Shown: positions 28,038 to 36,892, counted from the first letter of the stretch. The stretch is 64,000 nt of DNA from Candidatus Sulfurimonas baltica (GCF_015265455.1 NZ_CP054492.1:186001-250000), one strand, 5' to 3'. The notes: generated from the sequence alone by a model not told the origin. Program-made: numbers and translations.

Positions 28038-28946
28038 TTAGTAGATTGTAATTCCACTTGCTTGATCATAACTATTTTTTAACAGTGTATTATTAGCCTG
28101 TGCAGAAGCTGATACTACTTGTTGAGATACACCAGCCTTTTTAAGCTCAGTATCTACAGTCCAAAAATTAATATCATTTTGCTTGTTGTAGCTTACTTGT
28201 TCAGAATCAGTTATAGTAATTCCAAACACTGATAAGTCAAAATCTTTAATAGTTTTTTTAATTTTATTAAGTTGTCTTGTGCCAATGGCCTTAGTATTAA
28301 TTCCAAGCTGTTCCAACACATAAACTAACTGAAAATTAATAAAATCATTAGCTAATACATACCTCACAAATGATTTAATAGTGTCATTTCTGATAGCTAA
28401 AATTGCTGGAAGATATTTATCATAGTTGACTAGGGTATCAGTCTTAAAACTATTGATATAATCACTGCTAAACTTAATAATAAACTTATTATTTTTTGAG
28501 CTATATTGTGCTTTGTCTAGTATATGAATATCTGACCAACTATTTGAACTACCATAAAATCTTTCAAGGCTAATTACAACATCAACTAAATCTTGTATCT
28601 TTTCTTTGAGGAAATCTCTATTCTTGCCACCTTGACTCTTTCCTAATTTCTTCAAAATAAAATACAAACTGAACTCAGCATAGTGCTCATTATTTGTAGT
28701 TCTTTTGAGTAGCTTTTCAGAAAAAATCACATCAAGTATATCTCTATGAGATTGACCAAGAAGTCTATTCCTTATCTTGATTTTATACTCTCTATTTTCA
28801 AAAATAGAACCTTTATTTCCATTACTTACAAAATTTTTGTAAGTATTAGTACTTTGTATATTGGAATATGGCAAGAAAATAGAGCTTCTAGTAGTATCCA
28901 CACTGCTTGTTGCATTACTTAATATATCTAATAAAATTTTACTCAT
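28038..28946 (-). CDS. Putative replication initiator (Rep_3/RepC-like winged-helix protein)
   Basis: 302 residues, basic. The layout suggests two winged-helix units: Y-K-I-K-I-R-N-R-L-L-G-Q-S-H-R-D-I-L-D-V-I-F (from ~60) and a second near R-N-D-T-I-K-S-F-V-R-Y-V-L-A-N-D-F (from ~190). These are as in plasmid initiators that bind iterons. It lies 11 nt behind the helicase gene, reminiscent of the repA-repC pair of IncQ-like replicons, and iteron-like arrays are present in the element. Assignment rests on layout and context, not on a firm motif. Start is ATG at 28946 after a weak 'aggag'. Confidence 0.55.
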   Translation of the reverse strand: MSKILLDILSNATSSVDTTRSSIFLPYSNIQSTNTYKNFVSNGNKGSIFENREYKIKIRNRLLGQSHRDILDVIFSEKLLKRTTNNEHYAEFSLYFILKKLGKSQGGKNRDFLKEKIQDLVDVVISLERFYGSSNSWSDIHILDKAQYSSKNNKFIIKFSSDYINSFKTDTLVNYDKYLPAILAIRNDTIKSFVRYVLANDFINFQLVYVLEQLGINTKAIGTRQLNKIKKTIKDFDLSVFGITITDSEQVSYNKQNDINFWTVDTELKKAGVSQQVVSASAQANNTLLKNSYDQASGITIY

Positions 28947-28957
28947 AATCCTATCTC

Positions 28958-30247
28958 CTAAAATGGTATTTCATCACAGTCATAAACAGCTGTGTTGTTA
29001 TTTACTTCTACTGGTGCTACTAATTCTTTGGAAACTATTGGTTGATTGTCTTCTGATTTAGGAGCAAATATTTTAATCTCAAATACACCATCCCCTGGAT
29101 CAAAATGATTAGCTTTTTCTACTTTGCAATATCTGTAAATCTTACTCATCTTTTGCTCAACTTTAACAGCTTTACCTTTGCTATCCTTGATAGGTTTTAT
29201 TCTTGGGTCTATTGCACTAATAGAGTAGTGCACCCTAACAGCATCAATAATAGCACTGGCCCCCCTTACACTGGTGGTTTTATTACCATTGGCATCATTA
29301 GAACCTTTATTATGATGGTGTATTATGATAAAAGTTTTACTTTCTTCTTCTGCCCAAGTATTTAACAAATTAAAAAAATACCTAACTTCTCCATTGTTAT
29401 TTTCATCAATATTTCCCATAAATTGAATAAGTGGGTCTAATAGAATCACATCATAAGAAACCAATTGTTTTTTAAAGAACTCAAAAAACTTACTTGCTTG
29501 AAGATTTCCATTTCTACCTTTATCCACAAACCCCATTGCATGACCTTTACCAGCCAAATCAAAATTAATATCAATTTCATTATTATAAATTGCTTTTAAT
29601 TCAATTCCTCTATTTTTTACAAAACCTGCTGTATCCTCTGAAAACCAAGAAAATATATTTATCCCTTCATATTCTTTTTTTAATTTAGAGAGTAGTAAAA
29701 TACCCAAGTAGCTTTTACCCACTCCACCACCAGCACTTATTAGATTTATTTCATTTTTCTGTAATGGTAAAAAATCAGTTAAATAAAAAGCAGGTTGCTC
29801 TATTATTACATCAGATAGATTCTGAATATCAAGTGAAAAAGTACCTTCATTTGATTCCTTTTCTAGCTCTGAAACTAAACTCCCTAATTCTTCTATAACT
29901 TGACTTGAATTAATATCCTTATCAATAGTAGAGTACTTCTTTAAAGCTTTTTCAATAGCTTGTTTCTTAGTGATTTCTTTCATTCTATGGACATATCTTG
30001 TAATATCACTTACTGAATTAGATTCAATTTTATCTTGATAGTCATCCATATATTTTGGATCTAAATCAACTAAGAGTTCTTTTAGTTCAATATAACCATC
30101 TTCATCATATTGTGCTTTCATATTTGTAAACATTTCTTTATTTTCTTTTACAGTAAAATCATTAACAGTTAAGTCAATGTTTTCCATTAAAGAGTTGTCA
30201 TTTAGAATAGAGTTTAATACTGTTGATTCATTATTAATATGGGACAT
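28958..30247 (-). CDS. RepA/DnaB-type replicative helicase
   Basis: 429 residues. N-terminal ~110 residues resemble the DnaB N-domain (S-T-V-L-N-S-I-L-N-D-N-S-L then D-F-T-V-K-E-N-K-E-M-F). The C-terminal RecA-like ATPase has Walker A S-A-G-G-G-V-G-K-S-Y near residue 170, Walker B Y-D-V-I-L-L-D-P-L near 265, and the following I-I-H-H-H-N-K-G. This is the AAA_25/RepA pattern of plasmid hexameric helicases. It probably unwinds the origin of E2 after excision or during transfer. The first gene of the operon, at 30479, ends two nt upstream. Confidence 0.85.
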   Translation of the reverse strand: MSHINNESTVLNSILNDNSLMENIDLTVNDFTVKENKEMFTNMKAQYDEDGYIELKELLVDLDPKYMDDYQDKIESNSVSDITRYVHRMKEITKKQAIEKALKKYSTIDKDINSSQVIEELGSLVSELEKESNEGTFSLDIQNLSDVIIEQPAFYLTDFLPLQKNEINLISAGGGVGKSYLGILLLSKLKKEYEGINIFSWFSEDTAGFVKNRGIELKAIYNNEIDINFDLAGKGHAMGFVDKGRNGNLQASKFFEFFKKQLVSYDVILLDPLIQFMGNIDENNNGEVRYFFNLLNTWAEEESKTFIIIHHHNKGSNDANGNKTTSVRGASAIIDAVRVHYSISAIDPRIKPIKDSKGKAVKVEQKMSKIYRYCKVEKANHFDPGDGVFEIKIFAPKSEDNQPIVSKELVAPVEVNNNTAVYDCDEIPF

Positions 30248-30248
30248 A

Positions 30249-30479
30249 CTATATCTCCTCTGCTGGATAGTCAGGATGACTTGTATATAGATGTTCTAAC
30301 TGTTCAAGATCTGCATCTATTTTATCTTCATTATCTTGTGATTGTTTTTCCATATCTATTTCATATTGAGGAGAGTTTTCATACTCTTCATATAAAGCTT
30401 CTAGTCTTTCTTCTGCACTTTCATTAGTGAAACTATTTGTGTGTTTTGTGCTCTCTGCACTGTGTTTTGTATTTTTCAA
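30249..30479 (-). CDS. Small acidic protein at head of replication operon
   Basis: 76 residues, highly acidic and helical, no recognised family. The stop lies two nt before the helicase start. Its ATG follows an 'aagga' site, and its promoter is operator module 2. Could be a copy-control protein or leader; unknown. Confidence 0.6.
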   Translation of the reverse strand: MKNTKHSAESTKHTNSFTNESAEERLEALYEEYENSPQYEIDMEKQSQDNEDKIDADLEQLEHLYTSHPDYPAEEI

Positions 30480-30547
30480 AATCTATCCTTTAAATTTTAT
30501 TTACAATCCACTTACTAATTTGACTCAATAAATGTTTTGATGGGAGT

Positions 30548-30582
30548 ATTATAATTTCATATAGAGTGCTAATATGCACCTT
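30548..30582 (-). promoter_or_regulatory. Operator-promoter module 2 (replication operon)
   Basis: Minus strand: AGGTGC-N6-GCACTC, then 10 nt, then TATAAT (30553-30548). One half-site has changed bases relative to modules 1 and 3; spacing is identical. Confidence 0.7.
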
Positions 30583-30587
30583 ATATT

Positions 30588-31445
30588 TTAAGCAACATCT
30601 TGTGCAAATAAATTACTATTGTTATTTATTGGCTTATTTACAGGATTGTTTTTTATTCTTGAAACAGAGGTGTCAAAAAATGTTTTGTCTAGTTCTGCAC
30701 CTATAAAGTTTCTACCAAGGTTAAGAGCAGCAACAGCAGTTGTGCCACTCCCTGAGAATGGGTCTAAGATCAGGTCATTCTCTCTACTTGAATTTCTTAT
30801 TAATCTCTCAATATGTTCTAAATGCTTTACTGTTGGATGAGCATATTTCTTATTATCTTTTGCATTAGTAGCATCAAGGAATAAAGTTGAAGCATCCTCC
30901 ATATTTTTAGGCATACAAAGTCCACCCTTCCTGAAATACAGGCAATATTCTGTATCAGTGGTATATTTATTGTAAAAGGTAGGAATAGGGTTAGTTTTAA
31001 CCCATTTTAATATATCAAATGAACAACCAAGCCCATCTATAAAATAGTTAAAGTATGTAGGTATCTGTGCTTTATTACACCAGATATACATATTTATTTT
31101 TCCTTTCTGTAATTTGACTAATCTATCAAGTACAGCTTCATAGTCAAAGCCTTCTGTAATAGAAGCTTTTACTAATTTATCTTGTGATTTCTGTAAAGAT
31201 TTGGATAAATTAGATTTACTACCAGATTTTGTATTAAGTATTAAGTAGGGGGGATCCATAACAACAAGAGGTATATAAGTATCATCAGCAATCAAACTAT
31301 CCATAACTTTAATACAATCATTATTATGTACAGTTGCACTTGTGCCATTATCAAATGAAATCACTTCCACATTACCTGCTATCACATTATCAGTAATAGT
31401 ATTATGATTTATAGTCTCATCTAGACTGTCAAATAAACTTCTCAA
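30588..31445 (-). CDS. DNA methyltransferase (N6-adenine/N4-cytosine type)
   Basis: 285 residues of the N6_N4_Mtase family. The catalytic D-P-P-Y (~residue 64) precedes the AdoMet-binding D-P-F-S-G-S-G-T-T (~235), the order of beta-class enzymes. A target-recognition region lies between. No restriction endonuclease gene is adjacent, so it is probably a solitary methylase that protects the element or regulates its replication. Start ATG 31445; driven by operator module 3. The recognition sequence cannot be read from the protein. Confidence 0.9.
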   Translation of the reverse strand: MRSLFDSLDETINHNTITDNVIAGNVEVISFDNGTSATVHNNDCIKVMDSLIADDTYIPLVVMDPPYLILNTKSGSKSNLSKSLQKSQDKLVKASITEGFDYEAVLDRLVKLQKGKINMYIWCNKAQIPTYFNYFIDGLGCSFDILKWVKTNPIPTFYNKYTTDTEYCLYFRKGGLCMPKNMEDASTLFLDATNAKDNKKYAHPTVKHLEHIERLIRNSSRENDLILDPFSGSGTTAVAALNLGRNFIGAELDKTFFDTSVSRIKNNPVNKPINNNSNLFAQDVA

Positions 31446-31508
31446 AAAATATCCTTTTTAGATAGGTGTTAAATTTCAATCAACCTCTAAAAGTTAATTG
31501 ATAAGAGC

Positions 31509-31543
31509 ATTGTATTTTGAAGTTAGGTGCTAATATGCACCTA
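31509..31543 (-). promoter_or_regulatory. Operator-promoter module 3 (methyltransferase)
   Basis: TAGGTGC-N6-GCACCTA (31524-31543), then on the minus strand 10 nt and TACAAT (31514-31509). The site may also affect the rightward genes starting at 31647. Confidence 0.72.
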
Positions 31544-31646
31544 ATAATTTAGAGTTTTTCTTAAATGAAAGATGATTTTTTGACAGAAGTACAAAAGCAA
31601 ATGCATTTCAACTTAAAACTGTATATAAAAATAAGGAGGTCATATA

Positions 31647-31919
31647 ATGGCTAATATTAAAGATAAACAAGAAGAGGAGAGAATAGATAAGTTCTTAGGT
31701 AATGATAAAGCACTTAATGAATTAAAGGACAGTTCAGAAGAAGATATCAATGAATTAATGAAATATGGAGTCAATAAAGCAAATAATTTAACACCTATTG
31801 AGTTTGCAGAAGAGTTTTTAAAACAATTAAAGCTATACCCTCAGTTATTAGACAGTAGAGATATTTCAAAAATAACTAATAAAATAGAAATAGATATAGA
31901 TATAGATGAGGAAGAATAA
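31647..31919 (+). CDS. Small acidic hypothetical protein
   Basis: 90 residues, strongly acidic, ending in an Asp/Ile/Glu-rich tail; helical. Excellent ribosome site 'aaggagg' nine nt upstream. Its stop overlaps the next start (taATGa). No recognised family. Given its place at the element end it may be a regulator or a second antirestriction-type DNA mimic; this is speculation. Confidence 0.6.
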   Translation: MANIKDKQEEERIDKFLGNDKALNELKDSSEEDINELMKYGVNKANNLTPIEFAEEFLKQLKLYPQLLDSRDISKITNKIEIDIDIDEEE

Positions 31920-32245
31920 TGATATTTATACTTTTATTATTATTAGAAGATGCTAATGAAGATGCAGTTGATATTTTTAATAAACTTGATAATGATAAAA
32001 AATTGCTACTATTAAAATTATTCAAAAAGATATTTATGGATGAATTTAACAGGGAAATAGCTCTGTATAAGAAGATACATAAAGCATATGAAGATAAGAG
32101 AGTTGAATTAAGTATTTTACATGAGTTTGGTGTAGAACAAGGCTATGTTAATGAAGCTAGTTCATTTACTGATGACATTGACTATCAAATAATAAATCAT
32201 TTTAAAAATGTAGATAATGTTGAAAATATGGATATGGATATCTAA
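31919..32245 (+). CDS. Small hypothetical protein coupled to preceding gene
   Basis: 108 residues, helical and acidic, start overlapping the stop of the 90-residue gene. N-terminus (I-F-I-L-L-L-L-L-E-D) is too short for a clear membrane anchor. Last gene of E2 before the right end repeats. Function unknown. Confidence 0.55.
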   Translation: MIFILLLLLEDANEDAVDIFNKLDNDKKLLLLKLFKKIFMDEFNREIALYKKIHKAYEDKRVELSILHEFGVEQGYVNEASSFTDDIDYQIINHFKNVDNVENMDMDI

Positions 32246-32255
32246 AAGAATATTT

Positions 32256-32281
32256 GGTGCCAAATGGGTGCCATTTAATAC
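32256..32281. repeat. Clustered TGCCA repeats, probable integrase arm sites (right)
   Basis: ggTGCCAaatgggTGCCAtt followed by taaTACCAt, matching the left cluster at 9079 in unit and spacing. Lies about 90 bp inside the right att repeat. Confidence 0.55.
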
Positions 32282-32370
32282 CATTAAATAGGGTATTTTT
32301 AGAGTGATTGAAAATAGTAAAGTCTGTATTTATGGTATTTAGTGGTATTTGATAGGGTTTGTTTTTAGTT

Positions 32371-32393
32371 TCCTCTCATCCGCACCATCAAAT
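32371..32393 (+). repeat. Right attachment repeat (att) of element E2
   Basis: Exact copy of 9009-9031. Only the last 17 nt of tRNA-Leu (to CCA at 32387) are present here. The next 90 bp (32394-32480), with two copies of tttctaacc, resemble the sequence after the third att-like site at 40861. Confidence 0.85.
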
Positions 32394-32506
32394 AACTGAA
32401 TCTCTCAAAACTCCCTTAATAACGAACTTTCAAAGACTTTAAGAAAACTTCAAAATTATTTTTCTAACCTATTTCTAACCTTGAATTGTAAAACTTTGCA
32501 ATACCA

Positions 32507-33427
32507 TTATTTATTCAGTATATCTTTTATACTTCTCTTCCAATATTTTCTATGTATAAGTCTATGCACTTGTAAATTTTCTGCTAATATTTCTGCTTTC
32601 GATAATTGAGAAAGAGTTTCCCAATCATTGTTAAATATATATGTAGCATTTCCTGCAAATGAGTTTTCTAATACATATAAATTTCTATCAGTAAAACCAA
32701 AGACAACATAGTCATTAAATCCACCATTACCAGTCGCTACAAAATCAGGACTGAAACTATTGATATATTCAAACCTTCTTAATGTGTCTTCCTTACTTAC
32801 AACTTCTGTTTTATCAAGTAAATCAATTAGTGCTTCTTTTAACTTAACCCACGGCATTACACCCTGCGGTAAAATATTCCAACTTACTTTTTTTATTTTT
32901 GTTTTTTGTCTTGAAAGAAATTCAATATCTACAACACTACATTCACCAAAGAGTTCTAAAAATAGATTTATTGTATGTTTTATTAAGTTTTTATTATTTT
33001 CATTGAATATCAATTTATCAGAGGTAACTATTTTTTCATTATTATCATCAAGTAAAATTAGTAATTCCATTGAAGGAGCTACTTCTATAAGTCCAACTTG
33101 AAACTTTTTATATGGTTGTTGTTTTGTAATATGCACATCATGCTTACCATATGCTTTGATTGTTGCACTTTGTGTTTTATAATATGTTTCTTTTGGCAGG
33201 TCTTTTAATTTTTCATATCTTCCATTAGCATTGATTTCAGATACATTACCGCATAATATAGAAGGTAAAACTTTCTCACCAATTGGCAAGGAACTGCTAA
33301 AACCTACCTGCAATAATCTATCTTTGAAACTATCAATATCATCTAAAATAATATATAAATTTTCATCTTTCTTAAATTCAAGTAGAAATTTATCGACATT
33401 CTGGATTTTACTTTGTGCTATACGCAT
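32507..33427 (-). CDS. Unknown protein, last gene of hsdS-linked operon
   Basis: About 306 residues from the ATG at 33427, which lies one nt after the stop of the preceding gene with 'aagga' upstream; a longer start at 33472 would overlap that gene. Mixed alpha/beta, no signal or membrane segment. The C-terminal part has a conserved-looking block G-N-G-G-F-N-D-Y-V-V-F-G-F-T-D-R-N and R-L-I-H-R-K-Y-W. I do not recognise the family. Coupling to DUF4145 and type I specificity genes suggests an accessory defence function. Confidence 0.65.
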   Translation of the reverse strand: MRIAQSKIQNVDKFLLEFKKDENLYIILDDIDSFKDRLLQVGFSSSLPIGEKVLPSILCGNVSEINANGRYEKLKDLPKETYYKTQSATIKAYGKHDVHITKQQPYKKFQVGLIEVAPSMELLILLDDNNEKIVTSDKLIFNENNKNLIKHTINLFLELFGECSVVDIEFLSRQKTKIKKVSWNILPQGVMPWVKLKEALIDLLDKTEVVSKEDTLRRFEYINSFSPDFVATGNGGFNDYVVFGFTDRNLYVLENSFAGNATYIFNNDWETLSQLSKAEILAENLQVHRLIHRKYWKRSIKDILNK

Positions 33428-33428
33428 T

Positions 33429-34271
33429 TTAGTCCTTAATAATTTTAATAAGTTTAGCATCTCTTGTTTCAATTAAATCACCCATTCTAATGATAGGTTC
33501 AACTTCAATTTTGATTGAATTAGATTTTTTAAAATAATCACTGACTGCTTCTAACTGTTTATTATTAGTATGGACTTTTATTTTGCCTATAAAAGCAACT
33601 TCCATCATAAATGACATACTGGCTCTTGTCAGTCCGTCAGGAACACCAGAAATTGTTATATTTTCAATTTTAATGGTATTTATCTCATTTTTATTCAAGA
33701 GTTCTTTTGTTAAATTATTTATCTCCAATAATTCAATATTGCCTTCGGCTTCTGATGAGAATGTTATTGAAGTGGGTTTTAATGAATGTTCTTCGGTATT
33801 TTTTCCAACTATTGAAGCGATTTGTTTCATCGCTTGGTAATTAGCCAGTTCAGCATTTATAAGTTTAGTATTTTTTTCGATAGTTTGTTTTTTCTTTTCA
33901 AACCTTACATCAAAATATTCAGCCTCTACTAAATCTAATGCAAGTTTAAAAGTTTCATCAACAAGTTTTTTAATATCTTCTGTTTTAGTTTCAGAGTTTA
34001 GATATTCTCTCATTTTATGTATTAAATCATACAAAAAAGCACCTACAAGACCTTCTGATACTGTTTGCATACTTATGGGGTCAATTAACCCTAAAAGTAT
34101 CTCAAAGCTACCTTCTTTATTCGCTTCTATGTAAATATTTTGATTTTTAGTACCGTGAATTTGATATTCATAGTTATAAGATATTTTTTGAATACTATCT
34201 GACAATTTTCTCATATCAGTTAGTGAAATCATATGTGAATCAGTGGAGCCACCATTTAATTTTACTATCAT
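33429..34271 (-). CDS. Unknown protein in hsdS-linked operon
   Basis: 280 residues, begins directly after the DUF4145 gene (stop and start adjacent). Central coiled-coil-like helices (residues ~90-155) between beta-rich ends. G-S-F-E-I-L-L-G-L-I-D-P near residue 54 and repeated strand segments (F-I-G-K-I-K-V) suggest duplicated domains. No recognised family, no export signal. Function unknown; operon position ties it to the restriction genes. Confidence 0.65.
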   Translation of the reverse strand: MIVKLNGGSTDSHMISLTDMRKLSDSIQKISYNYEYQIHGTKNQNIYIEANKEGSFEILLGLIDPISMQTVSEGLVGAFLYDLIHKMREYLNSETKTEDIKKLVDETFKLALDLVEAEYFDVRFEKKKQTIEKNTKLINAELANYQAMKQIASIVGKNTEEHSLKPTSITFSSEAEGNIELLEINNLTKELLNKNEINTIKIENITISGVPDGLTRASMSFMMEVAFIGKIKVHTNNKQLEAVSDYFKKSNSIKIEVEPIIRMGDLIETRDAKLIKIIKD

Positions 34272-35021
34272 TTACACACCTTTTTTAGCATTTATTTTTT
34301 TAGCTAATTTTGTAACATGAGTGTGTTTGTTATCATATAGCTCTTCTAAAACAAAAGAGAGCATATCGTAGCCATTAAATACATCGTCAAGTGTTATATC
34401 ATCGTCACAGTGACTTCCTGCATTACCGAGCCACTTTATAGCCAAGCAAATATCTTTGATTTTTTGATACTTTGTCGGTAATAATCCAATTCTTTTATGT
34501 AAGGATAGTTTATTTCTTCTTCCTCCACTTGTATGATAGTTCTTAATTTTTAAGTGTGTTAATAAACACTCTATTGCAATCCTTACCTGATTTGCTGCGG
34601 ATGACTTATTATTAAATACAAGTGAAAATGATGACTTTATAGAATTTTGAACATTTTCAGGAGTTTTTTCAGGTATTTGAAAAATATTCAACGGTGGGTA
34701 AAAGAAAACAGGCTTAAAGTATTCGACATGTCTATAATCATCATATGAATATTGTTCTCTTTCTACACCACCAGTTCCTGAACAAGTCACAACTTCTTTA
34801 CAACTTGGATTAGTGCATGATAATAATGCTGTAAATGTATATGTTATCATCTCTGGTGCTTGAAACCAATTCTCATGATAATTGATTTCAGTTTCAGAAT
34901 TATGTTGTTTCAAAAATTTATCTTGTATTACTTGCAATGAACCACTATTACATGTAGGACATTGCCATTTTGACATATCATCATGTGTAAAATATCCTTT
35001 GTATAGTTCTCTGTTTATCAT
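34272..35021 (-). CDS. DUF4145 domain protein with zinc ribbon
   Basis: 249 residues. N-terminal C-P-T-C (~20) and later C-T-N-P-S-C form a probable zinc ribbon. The C-terminal ~110 residues (K-S-S-A-A-N-Q-V-R-I-A-I-E-C-L-L, K-R-I-G-L-L, I-K-W-L-G-N-A-G-S-H) match DUF4145, a helical domain frequently encoded inside type I restriction loci, often related to HEPN folds. The start overlaps the hsdS stop by one nt (taATG), so translation is coupled. Confidence 0.82.
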   Translation of the reverse strand: MINRELYKGYFTHDDMSKWQCPTCNSGSLQVIQDKFLKQHNSETEINYHENWFQAPEMITYTFTALLSCTNPSCKEVVTCSGTGGVEREQYSYDDYRHVEYFKPVFFYPPLNIFQIPEKTPENVQNSIKSSFSLVFNNKSSAANQVRIAIECLLTHLKIKNYHTSGGRRNKLSLHKRIGLLPTKYQKIKDICLAIKWLGNAGSHCDDDITLDDVFNGYDMLSFVLEELYDNKHTHVTKLAKKINAKKGV

Positions 35022-35328
35022 TATTTTTCAAATGCCTCTTTTAATACTGCTTGTATAAGTGTTTGGCTATTTGTTTTTGAACTATTGATTTGAGTATCAA
35101 GTTCATCACAAATTGAATAAAGGTTTTCTATTTTTTTTAATATTGCATTTTGTTCTTCAAGTGGTGGTAGAGCTATCATAGTGTTTAATACTATTGGTTG
35201 ATTTATTTTTGGCATATTTTTTTGAGCACCAGAAGCATTTGTTTGAAAATATTTTCGTGTATAAATTGACACTAAACTTTTTTGTAAAAAATATTTAGAA
35301 CTATATTTACTACATTTTACTTTCCTCA
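35021..35328 (-). pseudogene. hsdS: Type I restriction specificity subunit, 3' fragment
   Basis: About 102 codons with the HsdS C-terminal conserved region: P-L-P-P-L-E-E-Q-N-A-I-L-K-K-I-E (here starting A-L-P-P-L) and the following coiled coil. The 5' three quarters are missing because an IS4-like element abuts at 35329. The apparent start codon at 35338 is inside the IS end. No hsdR or hsdM is present, so the restriction system is dead here, while its downstream genes remain intact. Confidence 0.85.
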
Positions 35329-36587
35329 ACTTTCGCACATAGATTTCACTAAATCCACGAACTTAATTTGAGTATTAAAGCCCATAAATAGCCACTTTTT
35401 AGTATAATTTTGTCACCACAACATCAAAAATACAAGGCTATTTTATGGAACTTGACAATTATATACAAACTGCAGTGAGAAGCATATTAAAGAATCCAAT
35501 ACTTGAAGTGCTAACAGAGATAAAAATCACAAAAATACTTAAGCAGAGCAACTTCATTAAACGAAATGTTGGCTATCCACCATTTCAAATAATATTACAC
35601 TTCGTTTATATGTTAGTGATGCAAAAACGCCAGTCAACATTTATAAAAAAGAGCGATAGTGCATTTGGGAAAGATGCCTATTACAGATTTATCAAAGATA
35701 GTCGTTACAACTGGCGAAAGTTTTTAATGCTAAGTACTACTGCACTTTTGCAAAGAATAAAACCACTACATAAAAAATGGTGAACATCGCTTACTCATTA
35801 TTGACGATACAGTAGAGTCTAAGAGAGGTAAATACATTGAGGGAAGCTGTAAATATATTTGGAGCAATAAAGAACATAGGAGTATCAATGCGCTCAATAT
35901 CGTATCTCTAAATTATGCAGATTCACATTCAACTTTTCAATTAGATTTTTCTATAAAAATGAATGGTAGCAATAGAAAAGATATTTCAGAGTTCACAAAT
36001 AAGCTACATCACAGAAGTAATGCATATCAGAGAAAGAGTGAAATTACTAAAGGCAAAAATATACTAGCTATTGAGATGCTGCAAAGAGCTTTGGATAACG
36101 GTGTTGATGCAGATTACTTGCTCGTAGATAGCTGGTATGCTAAACCGAATTTCATACATCAAGCTAATGAACTTGGTATGCCAGTAATAGCAAGACTTCC
36201 AAACAATAAACTTATTTGGAACTTTAAAGGCAAACATAAAACTATGAATGCAATCTATGACAGTATGAAAAACTATCGTCACAAAAGTAGTGGTAAACAT
36301 GGCAAAATATCGTACAAATATTTCGATGCCATTGTAGAACATGCAGTTTTAGGTAAAGTCAAGCTCGTATTTTTACACACAGGTAAAGAGTTGTTAGTTT
36401 TTATCTCAAGTGATATTACTATTGCAGGCAAAGAGATTCTAGCAACTTATAAAAAGAGATGGAATATTGAACAAGGCTATAAAGATCTCAGAAACCTCTT
36501 CGGTTTTGGAAAAGAAGAAAATCGTATCTATGAATCACTAATTGCAAAAATAACACTATCTATGTTTGCATATAACATTGTAAGTTA
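35329..36587 (+). mobile_element. IS4-like element copy A, truncated at right by IS110
   Basis: Left end actttcgcacata (35329-35341) is the 13-bp terminal repeat also found at both ends of copies B and C. The right ~220 bp are missing: the element stops at 36587 where the IS110-family element begins. The left flank is the hsdS fragment. Confidence 0.85.
35445..36587 (+). pseudogene. IS4-like transposase, frameshifted and truncated (copy A)
   Basis: Matches the 454-residue transposase at 42126-43490. A run of A near 35770 has six bases instead of five (cataaaaaatgg versus cataaaaatgg), shifting the frame just before the D-D-T-V-E catalytic block. The C-terminal ~70 codons are lost to the IS110 insertion after N-I-V-S-Y. 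Confidence 0.9.
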
Positions 36588-36628
36588 CTCAACTCGTATG
36601 TTCTTTTTTTTGTAAATTTTTAGTTTAT

Positions 36629-36800
36629 ACTTCTTTTGAGTTGTTCGTTAGAAGTAATGTATCGGTACTTAACTAAAGCGGCATAGTCTAGCTTGTGCGA
36701 AAGTCGGATAATTACACTTTAAATTTGAGTGGCGAGTGGATCGGTTTCTAATATCTTTTTTTTGCAAGAAAAAGTTGAAGCTAGATCGGATTGAATCACG
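36629..36800 (+). ncRNA. Predicted bridge RNA of IS110 copy 1
   Basis: Order of parts as in IS621-type bridge RNAs. A 5' stem-loop ACTTCT/AGAAGT lies at 36629-36655. The target loop has candidate left guide ttaact (36669-36674) and right guide tgtgcgaaagt (36694-36704), the latter complementary to the IS4 end actttcgcaca. The donor loop has gtggcga (36729-36735), identical to the element's right end, and agttga (36773-36778), complementary to tcaact of its left end. RNA ends are approximate. A CATAGGAG/CTCCTATG hairpin follows at 36838-36857. Confidence 0.7.
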
Positions 36801-36892
36801 AGGCAAAGTTATGTGTAGTATTATTGCTTAAAAGTCACATAGGAGTTTACTCCTATGCTAACGAACTCTCTTAAAATAGTAGGAGGTTCACG

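Larger units (their letters stand above)
9009..32393. mobile_element. E2: 23.4-kb integrative and mobilizable element with caspase cargo
   Basis: Bounded by 23-bp direct repeats of the tRNA-Leu 3' end. Just inside each end lie clustered TGCCA-type repeats (9079-9105 and 32256-32281). It contains an integrase and excisionase-like gene at the left end, an ArdA antirestriction gene, a MobV-like relaxase, replication genes (helicase and putative initiator), iteron/hairpin modules, a DNA methyltransferase and the caspase/DUF1566 cargo. No conjugation (type IV secretion) genes are seen, so transfer would need a helper. Three promoters share one operator module. Confidence 0.85.

Noticed and set aside
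31647-32245. Toxin-antitoxin pair
   Set aside because: The overlap and size would fit, but both proteins are acidic with no toxin or DNA-binding motif.
9027-32370. A DGR reverse transcriptase or template repeat inside E2
   Set aside because: No protein in the window shows reverse-transcriptase motifs such as Y-x-D-D. The sequence around 'ttattggagttct' recurs only in the DUF1566 genes themselves, with no third A-rich copy.
36064-36342. A 92-codon antisense open frame, also at 38412 and 42594
   Set aside because: It is the antisense shadow of the IS4-like transposase and recurs only because the IS is present three times.
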